Counted from the first letter of the stretch, positions 36,662-49,366 are shown. The stretch: 64,000 nt of DNA from Apostichopus japonicus (GCF_037975245.1 NC_092580.1:27557501-27621500), one strand, 5' to 3'. The notes: a model not told the origin generated them from the sequence alone. Translations and numbers: made by a program.

Positions 36662-36789
36662 AAGCTAACACACTGAAACAATGCAGGAAATGCCTATTAT
36701 TGTCTTGTAAATAATTGCTCAATAAGAGAGGGCAGTAGGGGTTAGGGTTAGGGTTAGTAAGAAACCTTGAGAGTACTCTCCCATCACCC

Positions 36790-37865
36790 ATGAAGAAGAT
36801 TCAGCAAGAAGCTAGGAGGGTGGCCACTAGAAGACGAATTTCATCCTACCGGGAGAAGAGGAAGACGAAGGAGGCCATGAAGAAGTTGCCTTTCAGCAGT
36901 GCACGAGCATATGCAAAAGCAACAGCAACAGTACGCGACAGATTGCCCAAATCACCACATCGCCAGAAAGCTGTTTGTCTTAATCACTGCAGGTCTGAGC
37001 TAGGCGACTACATTCACCCATCAACTAACAACTGCTGCTACGCCATGATGAAACTGTTGAAGTTATCCAGCAGTTTTATTAGCGAGATGACATCAGTCGG
37101 CAGGCGCCAGGCAGGAAGGATGTGGTCAACATATGGCCAAAAGAAGGGGGCAAAATAAAGAAGCAAATGAGACATTTGACGTCATCCATCATGGAAACTT
37201 TCGTCCTATTCCGGGAGGACTATCCCAACATCAAGGTCGGCAAGAGCAAATTTGCCGAATTGCAACCAAAACATGTCCTGTTAAGCAACAAGCTACCACG
37301 TAACGTATGCATGTGCAGATATCATGAGAACTTTATGTATGCTGTAAATAGTTTACACAATGCTTCTCCAGAATTTCTGCAAGCTGAAATTGAGGCGAGA
37401 AACAGCGACCTCGGTCTTAAATCTGTATTTGAGAATACCAAGCAAATCATTGGAATGGCCAGTAAACATCACTTGCCAGGTACAGAACAAGGATGTCATC
37501 TCCTTCACCATTACAGATTATGGCAACAGCTCTGCTGAAAGGAATACCCCCTCCCCTCTCAGGAGATAGGGAGGCCACAGAAAAATGCAACCTGCTCAGG
37601 GAGTGGCAATGCTGGTAAAGAACTCGGTATAGACTGGTATGCCGTTGAATAAGAAGGGGTATTGTACCCCGGTGTAATAGAAGTAAATGGGGACCAGAAT
37701 GATGTACAAGTGTCAGTGATGCAGCCAGCTGTGCCCAATTGGAAATGGCCAAACCCAAGGGACAAGATATTCTATCCCAGGAGAAACTCATCACCAAACT
37801 TGATGCACCAACCTTGGCCAATAACCGTGGGCACTTCAAATTTTCTGTCGCCTTTTGAAGACTGA
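36790..37865 (+). pseudogene. Broken transposon-encoded protein gene, function unknown
   Basis: The N-terminal part is open from ATG 36790 in one frame (to 37158) and is strongly basic, with KLPFSSARAYAKA and RDRLPKSPHRQKAV. Similarity of style then moves to another frame: EVIQQFY, TAG stop at 37080-37082, RDDISRQAPGRKDVVNIW, RHLTSSIMETFVLFREDYPN, KVGKSKFAELQPKHVLL and NVCMCRYHENFMYAV (to 37536). After a poorly readable stretch, the same phase gives DWYAVE, a TAA stop, EGVLYPGVIEVNGDQ and NWKWPNPRDKIFYP, ending at 37865. Motifs of this kind (DDISR-PGRKD, KSKF-LRPK, C-x-C-x3-H-E-N, WYAV-Y-G, WP-P-D) recur, as far as I recall, in uncharacterised predicted proteins of many animals. C-x-C and H in the fourth motif could bind zinc. 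At ~355 codons it is probably shorter than an intact relative, so an internal deletion is likely. I could not identify a DDE/D catalytic triad. Confidence 0.7.
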
Positions 37866-38286
37866 ATGAATCAGCTCTCGAAGAGAAAGCCTCTTCCAAA
37901 CGTTACTCAATGTTCAATCAAGTTGTTAATGTTGAACATATGTTACCAATTTCTTATTGATTCATGGTTGTTGTTCAGTTGGCTGTTACTTCCCCAGAAA
38001 CATTTAGTTTCCTGAGTATTATATCTGGGTACATTAAAGTTTGACACACTGCTAGTCCTCAAATAAAACTTAATTACAATGTCCAGAATTTTCTGCCGAT
38101 TTGTGAAGATATGATTCATGCATTATCTCAAAAGGACATGGTATATATCTCTTTTAGATTGTAATATTATTGAATTACACTGGAGAAGATGTTCAAAATG
38201 TCAATTCCACTGATATATGGGTGTTTCCTAGCAGCAAGTTCCTCACAGACTCTTGATTCCCTATGTATTGTATAGGTGGACAAACT

Positions 38287-38316
38287 GTAACGTGAGTAAC
38301 CGTAACGTGAGTAACC
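38287..38316 (+). repeat. Subterminal repeats, right copies 1-2
   Basis: Two exact GTAACGTGAGTAACC units directly abutting (38287-38301 and 38302-38316). Confidence 0.9.
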
Positions 38317-38489
38317 GGTGAATGCCTCATTTTCACCGAGACAGGAAACCAGATGTGATTTTGATTGTGTTCAGTATTTGTATCATCACCTAAGGTCCAG
38401 AAAACATGAATTCATTTTCTTCAAATATATCCAGTATGAGGACACTTTTTGAATGAAGTTTATTTTTGGCGTCAGGGTGATTTTCAAAT

Positions 38490-38504
38490 GTAACGTGAGT
38501 AACC
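38490..38504 (+). repeat. Subterminal repeat, right copy 3
   Basis: Exact GTAACGTGAGTAACC, 190 bp inside the right end. Confidence 0.85.
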
Positions 38505-38667
38505 GACACTTTCATGTACCTATATCCTACAAGAAACAAGATAATCAAATTGTGCTTTTACCAATGTTCAGGTAAATTTGTTACCCAATCAATGCATAGA
38601 GAGCAGTCATTCAAATTAATAAATGGTGGAGCTATCAGACCATTTGTAAGCCAAAGTCTTCAAAAAT

Positions 38668-38682
38668 GTAACGTGAGTAACC
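38668..38682 (+). repeat. Subterminal repeat, right copy 4
   Basis: Exact GTAACGTGAGTAACC ending one base before the right terminal inverted repeat (G at 38683 intervenes). Confidence 0.88.
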
Positions 38683-38700
38683 GTGGAATTGCCCATATAT

Positions 38701-38720
38701 ATGTGTGTGTGTGTGTGTGT
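38701..38720. repeat. (TG)n microsatellite
   Basis: About ten TG units just right of the transposon. Confidence 0.9.
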
Positions 38721-38785
38721 TTTATGTAAGCTTATTATTAAAGATTATGTTCTTGAGGAATATGAACTCATGACGCAAGGGCAGA

Positions 38786-38905
38786 TGAATGAATGAATTA
38801 ATGAATGAATGAATTAATTAATTAATTAATGAATGAATGAATGAATTAATTAATGAATTAATGAATTAATGAATGAATTAATGAAAGACTTAATAAATAA
38901 ATAAT
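38786..38905. repeat. (GAAT)n / (TTAA)n microsatellite
   Basis: Mixed ATGA and ATTA tetramers of the forms GAATGAATGAAT and TTAATTAATTAA, ending in AATAAATAAATAA. Confidence 0.92.
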
Positions 38906-40714
38906 TTGTTCACCACTTGTATTGTCCAATTAATCTTTTGTACAAACGGTAACCATACACACATTGCATTTATGAGCTTAAACAGAGATAAGATAACAAG
39001 TATATACAAGTTAGAATTTCAATTCTCATGGAATAATGTACAACGGCAGATACTGTAACAATAAAAAAAAAAGAAGCAATTATAAATTTAAAAACTTGTG
39101 CAATTATCTCATAATGAAAAGAAACGCTTACTTTTCATTGAATATGACTTTTCAACTTCTAACAAGAATTTAAGTTTATAAAAGAACTCATCAATTCTCT
39201 GAATCATAGTAGTTTGCTTACGATGGTACATATAATACAAAAGTCTTTTGTAACCAAAGAAAATGTCTTCTTTCGAGAAAATGAACTGACGGTTCAGAAA
39301 ACGCTCTCAGTCGACGTCTAAAAGAAATAAAGAAACAATATGACAAATAAATGATCAAAAGTCTCCTCCTCTCTTTTGCAACAAGTACTTAAAGGAGTTA
39401 TCAGTTAAGTTCATAAGAAATTAGAGTCTATTCGTCCCTAATATCCGGTAAATAAAACGAAATTTAAAAAAAAAAATTGAAATTTGAAGAAAAAAAAAAT
39501 ATTGCTTCTCGAACCGAAAACCATGGACACTGAAATATCGAGGACCACACTTTGTCGTCAAATATGAAATGCAGCGTTGCATTTTGCAACTGCTGTTGGA
39601 TTGCTCCCAAAATTTGAAATATAAATATTGTAAACATATTTAGACACCCTTCATTGGTTTGTAAGGAGGCCCATGCACTTTCGACAGCAGTGGAAGGAGA
39701 AGACTGTACCCTCCAGCTCCAAAAATGAATGAATAAATCAATAAATTCAAGGTTGATGAAAGGAAAATAAAACAGAAAAAATAGCAATCTCATTCGATGC
39801 AATAATTGGACAATTTACTTAATTCAATGACAAGTAGCCTAGTTATGGATATTGATTAGAAATTGTTCAATTTTTTGGTAAAGTTACTTTTACATTACTG
39901 AATTTATCAAATGTTTCTACATTTTTTTTTACAAATGTTTCCAATAATTTGGTGGAGTTTGTTTCATATTTGGCCGCAAAGATGTCAATGTAATACATGC
40001 ATATTCATAAATCCAGAACAGAACTTCACTTTTCTTCGTTTCGATAAAAGTGAAAGACACAATATTGCTGCAAAAAATCCTTCAACTGTTACTGACAAAG
40101 CACAAAATAGCAATAAGCCTTCAATGAAATAGTTATATGACAAAGTTTTTACTCACCAAATGTCGAAGACACAGCGAGGTATTTATTAAGTGAGTTATGA
40201 AATTACGATAAGTTAATTTTTTTAAATTGCTAAAATCTAAAATAAAGATTCACTATAACCTTTGGGGGAGTGAGATCTAATGAACGTTTATGCTAGCAGG
40301 GGATTTATAAAATGAGTGTTTTTTTTTTAATAGTCTCATTCCGCTTGTCTTAGATCTCTTTTGGACTTTAATGTGGGCGTTGTTCAAACTTGATTCCGAT
40401 ACAAAATCGCTTAAAGCAACTGTATGCTTACTTTTTGACTTTTCACATGTTATTAATATCATTGCACTATGAACAGATCTAGCTGATTTGTCAGTGAAAA
40501 TAGCTAGCTGGTAATTGTTCGGCGCACGAGATCGGGTTCAATGTTCTCAATGTCTAAAATTATGAATTTTCAAATACAAATATGATGCTTTAAATGGTAG
40601 ATCGGTATATTTCTTAAATCTTACAATTATTGTCACTCCTACGACTTAAACTTTTAATAAGAAATGTTATTAATAGAATACCTATAATTAAATCAGATAT
40701 AACAACTCGATAAA
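38906..40714. other. AT-rich intergenic DNA, no gene seen
   Basis: Nothing recognised; the 112-codon minus-strand frame at 39464-39802 is Phe/Ile-rich from composition. Confidence 0.6.
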
Positions 40715-40825
40715 CGAGTAGTCTTATATCGTACGTCCGCATATAGCGGGAGACTGGGGTTCGAATCCCGGTGGAGGCTGGATATTTTTTCTCTGTTCTG
40801 GGTTTTCCAACTCACTATACAATTC

Positions 40826-40829
<4 letters not shown>
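40715..40829 (+). mobile_element. tRNA-derived SINE (second family), longer copy
   Basis: The run GAGTAGTCTTATATCGTAC, GTCCGCATATAGCGGGAGAC, TGGGGTTCGAATCCCGG has the layout of a tRNA-like head: decayed A-box region, anticodon-like stem GTCCGC..GCGGGA and a perfect B box GGTTCGAATCC with flanking CCC/GGG pairing. It continues with TGGAGGCTGG, a T-rich part, CTGTTCTGGGTTTTCCAAC and ends in (TA)n, as does the copy at 22485-22573. The A box seems too decayed for active transcription. Confidence 0.82.
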
Positions 40830-40909
<80 letters not shown>

Positions 40910-41088
40910 TATATACAAATAAAAAAATATATAAATAAACATATAAACAAATAAATATATAAATAAACATATATATATATATATAAATAAAAAAATATAT
41001 AAATAAACATATATATAAATAAATAAATATATAAATAAACATATATATCAATAAACATATATATATAAACATATATATATATACATAT
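40828..41088. repeat. (TA)n grading into (ATAAATA)n
   Basis: About 90 bp of pure TA, then TA mixed with AATAAA, AAACATAT and (AAAT)n words. It forms the tail of the SINE. Tyr/Ile/Phe frames are artefacts. Confidence 0.95.
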
Positions 41089-43610
41089 ACGTGTGTCTTG
41101 TTCCAAAAATTGTTACTGTCTAAACGCAATCACTTAGGCCTATTTAGAATCATTATCTATCATCATTTATTTCCAGAGGAATACTTATATATGTTTCACT
41201 GAATGTAAAACACATTCAAAGCATCCTGATGAGATATGAATTAAACTATACGCTACATATACATCTACCTCCCACACAAGACCCAAAAAAAGAAGATAGC
41301 CTATTTCCCCTCTAATAAATGTGAAAACCAAAGGTATAGTAGGTAAATAATACTATTTATAATAATAAAAATAATTGCAAAAGTAAAATGAAAAGAGTTA
41401 TAAAATGATCAAGAAGTTACCCACAACGCCTCAGATTGCCAAAGGTTAGTCTAAGTCTGAAGAAGAAAATGAAAACGTTATCAAAACTGAACTGAGCAAC
41501 AAAAAAAGAGGGTAATCTGCATCCATTGCATCCCCTAAAGAAAATCCAGTTTATTTTTGTCTTCTCGACCTGAAGCTTTTATTCCCATTAATCTCAATAG
41601 ATTGGAAACAAAAACAAGTCTAGGAACGCGATCACCTTACACTAACATGTTTTGATCATTTGTTTCCCTTTTTCTCGAGAAAAAGGAAATGTTTCAAGGG
41701 AAAGAGTTCTAAAAGATATATATTTATATAGGTATTAAGCTTGTCCTGATATTTTGGCGCCATCGCTACAGGTAAGATATTCGATTATGTTAAATTTTCA
41801 ATAGACTCCCTCTCTGAAATTATAATCCATTTCATTTTAAGAAAGACTATATATGTGCACACAAGAGAGTGCGCAGTGGACATCCATAGCCCCTTACTAC
41901 ATAAATACCAAAGGAATTGAAAGTTCTCCGACCACAACCTGCTCGAAGGAAAATATAAATGGTCAAAAGAAAACATTGGCGCCCAATTTGTTGTATCCCT
42001 TCGTGAGCTTTCGTTGAAATGATCAGTGCCTCTAAAGAAGGGTTTATATGAGGGGAAATATATCACCTTAACTTGGAGAACAGAAAAAAAATCATAAAAA
42101 ATGAATTGATTTCTCCATCTGAAAGAGGGTAAACTTGTTAATTCCTATATAGTTTTAATGTTATATTATCTATTCGTAGAGAGCAACAAAGACAGTACAT
42201 GTACTGATTAGCCTGGCCCTTGTCGTTTTCATTAACAAAGACTATGAATCTTTTAGTGACGAAAAGGGGGCTTAGCATGGGTATAATCAAATCGGCAATA
42301 AAGCGTGGAAGCTGTTCTATTCCTTTCCACAAAGGTTCAAAATTAGAAACTGTATCAAGCAATCGAGGAGGACGTGTGAGTGAAGGGACTATTTTCGCTT
42401 CTGATTTAATTACTTTTCTTTTTCGTTGTTTTGTTTTGTTTTGAATTAGACAGGACGTGTGCTTCATTAAGGTTTAAACATCAGTAGATTGTATAACGAC
42501 TTTCTTATGTAGTTCATGAACATAAGGTGATCAAACTCGCTATGTTGTACTATTTATATCTTAGACCACTAAGGCTCATAGCTACATATATAATGACAGG
42601 AGTGATGTGTCTGCAACCATGCACGGCTGAACACCTCTACCACCGCCCCCTGCCTCTCCCCTATGGAAGTCTCATATGGATATATCAATGTTGAGAACCA
42701 CCCCTCCCCCCCAAAAAAAAACAAATTTATATACGATAGTTGGACAATTCATTCTCATGTAAACAATCGATATAACATGAGTCTTGTTGTAATTTATTCT
42801 ACTGCAGGTTAATTGCTCGTATTGTTGTGTAGAGGATTTCCAATGCCTCTCGGTAAAATCAAAGATAATCTTCAGTATTGTGATTGGTTATTGATTCATA
42901 ATTATTCATTATTGTGTTTGTTACGTGATGTGGTCAAGAGAAACAGATCGAAGCTTCTAGAAGGACATTTGGTGGTTCTCGCAGGAGTCATGTTCTGGGA
43001 GTTGTTGGGAAGAGAATATTCGAAAGCAGACGCAGAGAAAATATCAATAAATCGGAGTCGAATCAGACCTTAATCGCGTTTCTGATTATTGTTTATTATC
43101 CTGAGATGTCTCTTTAATCAAGCCTACCATACGAAAACACAACAGTATACTTAAACGCATAAGAATTAAGCAACACGAAGTATTTAGACACAGAAAAGTA
43201 GTAGATGAGAAAGTTGTAGACGGTAGAAGATGATTATTATATACGGTAACCGAAGAAATATGAAATGATGTGAAACAATCTTCTCTTCTAGACACAGTTA
43301 TATATATTTAATTCTTACTGTTGACTTAATCATCTATTAAAAGCGTCACCGTGAACTCCTGTACTGTTTGCTTTTCGAAAATAACCCAGGATTGCAATTT
43401 GTTAACTAGCTTGGTAAATACCTCAAGGGTCCTTATACTATTATAGGAAGATAGCGTGATTACCATGTGGTGAATATCTATAAATTCACGTAGATTGGGT
43501 ATGGTGGTGGAGGCCAAGCGCACGTTTGTATATACTAATTGCTTGTATGACTGTTGCGTATAAGTGTTTATAAAAATGAAGCATTGACGGACGCATCAAT
43601 CAATGGTTAA
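41089..43610. other. AT-rich intergenic DNA, no gene confirmed
   Basis: An 86-codon frame at 42813-43073 has a fairly balanced amino-acid composition (NLQYCDWLLIH, LLGREYSKADAEK) and could be an exon fragment, but I recognise no family and see no supporting neighbours. The rest shows nothing. Confidence 0.45.
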
Positions 43611-43980
43611 GGATTCACCAGTGGCGTAGGAAGTTACTTTTGAGTGGGGGGGGCTGAAGACTGATGGCCGGCCTGGGGGAGGGGTCTAAGGGGAGGGGTC
43701 CCCCTGCCCCTCCCCTCCCCTTTTGATTTTTTTGCATTTCCAGGTGGCCTCATATGCAATTTGGTGCAATATAGCACACTTTAACACCCACTCCATTTTG
43801 TAAATAATTTTGCATTTTCACCTGGCCTTAGATGCAATTTGGTGCTCCAAATGAGATTTTTTTCTCATTTGGAAATGAAAAAGGGGTTTTCTGACTTGCG
43901 AAGTGGGGGGGGGGAATGACACTTCCGCCCCACCTTATTTTTCCCAGCCCCCCCCCGGTTCCTACGCCCTTGGGATTCAC
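43611..43980. mobile_element. hAT-type MITE with perfect 8-bp target duplication
   Basis: The element is 43619-43972 (354 bp). Ends are CAGTGGCGTAGGAA on the left and TTCCTACGCCCTTG on the right (12 of 14 bases paired). Identical 8-bp flanks GGATTCAC lie at 43611-43618 and 43973-43980. Just inside the ends are G-runs (plus strand, left) and C-runs (right), which themselves form part of the imperfect inverted repeat. The middle holds a tandem pair of ~75-bp related blocks, both with TTTTGCATTT, CC-GGCCT and ATGCAATTTGGTGC. No transposase is present. Confidence 0.93.
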
Positions 43981-45578
43981 ATATCCTTGAATAAAGTAGT
44001 AAGTGTTTCTTTCCAATGTTTATGGGGTAAAATTACGCAGACAAAAGCTGCGATACAAAACGCTTACAACTCCTTCTTGTTTTTCATGTTTGTAGGAGTT
44101 TCTCCTGGAACCCTTTACCCTCTAATTGATGTGTAGTACACATGAGTACAACAACAAGAATACGAGGACCATTGCAATTCCAGTACGATCGAGAATAAAA
44201 GCTTTAAGCGAGATTAAGAGAACATAATTTTGCACTAATATCTTTTACTACTTTTCCAAATGTCCCAACTTACGAGTACAACTACATACAATGGCGAATA
44301 CCATGCATACATGCAAAACTGTTAGAATATTAATACCAGTAACTAAGATTGAACTCGTTCCTATAAGTCTGTCCTGTGGTACCACTACTGTAAGCTTGTT
44401 GATCATGTAAAAACCTTTGTGATTGGACATGTGGCATGAGCATTTCAAGGTGCTTCCATGTTTACATTATGGAAGTTTTACCAAAAAATGTTTCCTCTTG
44501 AAGTTATTTCCTGCTTTATTTGGGTGTCGTGGTATCAATTATACCTTCTGATACAAGTTGAACGTTGTAAAATGATCTGTATAATTCATATTAATGAGAT
44601 ACTGAAGAAGAACTTTGGACCATGCTTAAAAACGGAACAATACTGTCCATCATGATTGTCATTTGTCATTATCATTGACGAACTGGTTTTCATATAGACT
44701 TTAAAGACCAGTCGTTTTAGGTAGTTGACATGTATTGATCAAAGTAACAAGCCAATCAACCTAGTATGTATGTCGCATTGTAGAATCTTTCCACAAAGGC
44801 TGCGACAGTTTATGAAACTGCTACGTTGAACAACGACACTCCAAGCAATACGCCTACTCATACTTTTCGACTTTTCATAATTATTACAGTTTTTATTTTA
44901 TTTTTAAACTTGTTTGTTTACTCATGTAAATTAAGAAAATGAAATAAAATTCTACAAAATAGTCAATGTTGCTCAAAATTTTGAATACAAAACTGGCCTC
45001 ATAGACTGAAATTGTTGATAGTTTGCTGAAAAACTGCTGTGTGTATAAATACATATATATGTTTACATATATTCAACATGACATCCTCATAAAATTTTAC
45101 TCCCTGGGGAATTTGCTTCATTCCCGTCCATCCTGAGGCCTCGGTTTTTGGAGATGACTGCTACACAGAGCGCGTACTAACCTTTAATCATGTTATGTAG
45201 TGTGTAACCCTTTGCCGTATTCGAAAAAAACTCAAGTTTCACTTTTATCGCACAAAACGAAGGATATGGTCACACATATGATTTCTCGCGAATAGAATAG
45301 GCTTCCATTTAATTTTGTTAGTAAAGACTTTTCAACGCACAGGAAAACGTTTATATAACGTATTTCACATATCAAACTTATAGATGTCATTTGAAGGCTA
45401 ACTGAAGGTACAGCGTATGACAGAAACGTTAGTATACAGTAAGTGTTAACTGCAGGAAGCTATATGTACATACAAACATATACTATATGGTTAAAATATA
45501 TAACGCTTATGGAATTGAATTTAGCTCATTCAGTGAAATGTATTCCGAGACTCAATATTTTGAAGCTTCCTTACGATT
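43981..45578. other. AT-rich intergenic DNA, no gene seen
   Basis: Nothing recognised. Confidence 0.6.
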
Positions 45579-45823
45579 TGTGGTTAACGCCGGTGGTTAT
45601 AACGCCGGTGCCTTCCAATCATAATTGGTCCCCAGTTCGAGTCACTCCCAGATTAATGTATGTCGTCCAGTTACAGAGTTGTTAACAATTGACAATTCAT
45701 AATCATGGACGTAAAATATGAATCTAAGAGACTGACTTCGGTCAGCTAGTGGCTTTGATAAGCCAATGAGGCTTCTTCGCGAGTTCCTGCTTGCAGGAGG
45801 ACCTAAATTACATACATACATTT
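45579..45823 (+). mobile_element. tRNA-derived SINE, copy C
   Basis: Plus-strand copy of the family at 14358 and 19795. It begins with TGTGGTTAACGCCGGTGG, contains a 14-bp internal duplication (TAACGCCGGTGGT-TATAACGCCGGTG), a drifted B box (AGTTCGAGTC), and the shared body TATGTCGTCCAGTTACAGAG, CAATTGACAATTCATAATC, AGACTGACTTCGGTCAGC. The end is GAGTTCCTGCTTGCAGGAGG and a (CATA)n tail (45812-45823). Confidence 0.88.
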
Positions 45824-48800
45824 GTGCGTTCGTAATCTGTCGGCCTTGCTGATTGATGCTTTACACAATGTTGGCATTATATCATATCTCATAGGAAAGA
45901 AAAGTCGATGAACTTACGATTTATCTGTTAAATACGTCCATGCAAACGAGCAGTTTAGTTTCTCTTTGTTTTTGTTTTGTTCTTTTTCTTCTTCATATTT
46001 CCTGAGTAAACTGTTATCAATGTCACACTGACACCATGTCATCATTACGACATCTTAACTTAAGAAAATCGATATTTGAGAATTTAACATTTGCAAAATC
46101 CAGCTCTATTGCAGAAAATAAACATTGTAATAAATGAAGAAAATCAAACGAAAAACGTGATTCACATCTTGTTCAATGACGTCATACTTAGACTCGATCA
46201 AGTCTTGACATATTGTATGTGAAGGAACGTTAAGTCTGTGATATCTGCAAAATGGAATAAATTTTTCTTAGCTGCTTGGGGTAGTTTTTCGTAACATATA
46301 TATCCATCACATATTACGCCAATAGTGTTGTCAAATGTCCACATAAGGAGTACTGTGTCCACGCAACGAATCCTTTTCTGTAGCCAGTATTATGTCCACG
46401 TACTGCGTTTATTCTTATCTACTGTACACACGTACTGTTATAAAATACGTCCATGCACTGAAGCACGTTTTATCTAATGTTTAGACGAACTTCTAATTAT
46501 CCAAGCATCGAGTCAGTTCACATCTACTACACAAAACTGTAGTTGAAATCTTTAACCGATGAAAGTGACGCTTTATAAAATAGAAATAAGTCAACCCTAA
46601 GAATAATTTATCTTTCGACTGTGCAAATAACATATTTTTATATATCATGTAGTCTGCAATGTTCCATTGTTTTTGTATATGTCCGATCGTCTTTCTTACA
46701 TGCTTTTGGTGAACTCATAAACCTAACCTTGTGTATGATATGCTCCTATGTCTACTGCCGATCAGCACATAAATACATCTATGTACAGAATCAACCCCCC
46801 CCCACCCCCACCCCCGGCCTTTCTAGATCGTCTGTGAAATATGAACTAAAATATTACGCCGAATAAACGTAATCTGTTCTGGACCAGTAATGTGTTCAAC
46901 CCTGCTATATTTGTGCCACGCTCTATTAACACCTAATTGGAATGTGATATGGGCGAAGATAAGGGACCGATTTTACGCTTCGGCAGTTGTTCGAAAGAAA
47001 GGTTAAAATTCCTGCTATAATATACGATAATTACATAAAAGTATACATTTGTTCACCTGTCGCCAAATTGAACTAAATGCATAGAATTCATAGTGTAGAT
47101 TTATGTATAGAAATACTGAGTATAACATTCATACCAAAGGGTGGCTAAACATTCATATACCACCAAAAGCTATAGATAAGTATAAAGTGGTTGGCAAATA
47201 CATTTACGATTATGTCAATTTATAGAAGAACAAAGATAAAGAAAGCCAAAAATCGATTTTTTCTGCTGGCTCAGGACTAGAAATGAAAACCACGTGACAA
47301 TTACATTGTATATAGTTACGTTTGGTATAATAAGGAACGTACTTTGTGAAAACATTGTTTCAAACAAGAAAAGAAGATAAGACAAAAAAAAAAAAGTGAA
47401 AAGAAATAAAGAAAGAAAGGAAATGCGCCAACTTTGTTTGCTTGATATCGAACGTGTTCAAGTTTAATGTGTTCTCGTGCTGTGTTACTATGCATTAAAA
47501 GCCAACAGTGCTCACATCACTATATACACTGCAGCCTAAAGCCTACACTATGACTTTGTTTTACCGTACTGAGTCACGTATATACTAAGTTCTTTTGCGG
47601 TTATAATTTTTTCATTTTGTTTTTTTTATTAATATGTGTAATAAACGCTTTTGGAGGTAAACAGTAATATAGTGTCACTTAAAACTGTCTGTGATGAGGA
47701 AGGGGGTAGTGGGGGGGGGGAGGGTGTTACTCTGCGCCCCTGCTTCTGTCAAAACGTTCCGAGGACATGTCCTCATAAAGCATTTTACTCCCCGTGTGTA
47801 CCACCAAAATGGTGTACAAAGCTTGTATTTGCAAGAGATTTTGACAATAATGTTTGCGTGCATGGAAAGACATCTATAAATCAGCCTTAGAGCCACATGG
47901 ACTATACACAAAAAAATATTGTGGAGGATTTGTCTGATCCAATCGAATCAGTTTGTTACACAGAGTGCTTCGTCTATCCAAAGCGATATACTCTGGTAAC
48001 ATGATGTTCTCCCTCGTGACCAAACGGTTTTATTACACGGTACCACCCCACTTCGATTCATATTATGAAGCTTTAAAGTTGTCGTTCATATCATACGCTT
48101 GTATACATGACATAACGTACTCTGTACTCTGTAAGACGTTTTGTTTAATACATCAGCAAGTTCTTGACCAATCATGCTCCAATGATTTTCTAACATTTTT
48201 ATTACATAATATTTATCACTTAAATTTCTTTCAAAATTAAATTTCTTTATATATACGACAACTGTGCAATTACCTTGTGCTACACTGTTAACGTATACGT
48301 TACAGCTGTGTACAGTGTATGCACTCTCTGTTAACACCATATACTCATTTACTTTATGTAAACAAAAGCATATTACGCTTTCACTATATATACTTTTAGA
48401 GTATCAGCAGATTGCCAGTCAATGGTCTCCCTGTCCATTGCCCCTAAATAAAGATAAGAAGACGTATTTGTAATTCAAATCAATGATGCTTGCAAACGTT
48501 GGGCAAAGAATTCGATTTTGTTACCTTTTCAATTTCCTTAGATTACCTTAGAGAATTAAGGCATGCCAAAAGAGATTCCATTTGACTCTATAAACTAGCA
48601 TTAAATCGCGTTTACTCAGAACTATATACCATTGGATATCAGCAATCCGTTGCTATGGCTCTTTACATGTTTACAAACATAAACAGGAGTTGACATTAAA
48701 CTTTAATGACAGTTTGGAAAAATGAAGATTTCAGTGATTTTCCCTAAATTTTTGGACCCTCCTTTTTTCGTAGGGCAAGAGTGAAAAAATGTCAAAAAGA

Positions 48801-49306
48801 GGTCAACGTTTAAAAACGTGCCAAAAAAACAAAAACAAAAATCAATCAATCAATAAATAAATAAATCAAAACGAAGCAGAATTTGATAGTTGTCGTATCC
48901 GATAACATAAATTGAGTTCAACCAAGCTCGAACAAAACTGTGCTTAGCCGGGATACACACAAGTTGACTCATTTATGACCAACATCTAATTTTCTGAAGG
49001 AAAACGTGATAGGATGTCACAAATCTCCCTGTTTCGTGTCAAAAATTACTACTTCGACAAAATCTTGCTTTATTACCCATTTCCTCACCCGAATCATCGC
49101 CATATACATCAATTCTCTCCTTCTTATATATATCCATGCATCATTCAAATTGCCACGGTAATCCGCGTGCTTATATAGTCGTTGCTGAAATATCCCTCAA
49201 CATATTTTTTCTTGGAAAACCTGATCGGGTGAGGAAATGTTTAGGATTGAAACATTCGCTAACGTACAATACCGTTTCGTTTGGTGGTCAAATCTATAGG
49301 ACGGTA
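45824..49306. other. AT-rich intergenic DNA, no gene seen
   Basis: Nothing recognised beyond a poly-C/CCCCA tract at 46796-46816, an A/AAAG-rich patch at 47384-47420 and a G-rich run at 47703-47724. Confidence 0.58.
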
Positions 49307-49307
49307 G

Positions 49308-49362
<55 letters not shown>
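49307..49362. repeat. (TA)n microsatellite
   Basis: About 50 bp of pure alternating TA. Confidence 0.95.

Positions 49363-49366
<4 letters not shown>

Noticed and set aside
36426-36791. 121-codon minus-strand frame inside the transposon
   Set aside because: It runs through the reversed 15-bp repeats and the telomere-like run (Asn-Pro repeats) and has no protein motif.
41458-41490. Fifth hammerhead-like core (CTGAAGAAGAAAATGAAAACG)
   Set aside because: The two halves cannot form helix II; the match is A-rich coincidence.
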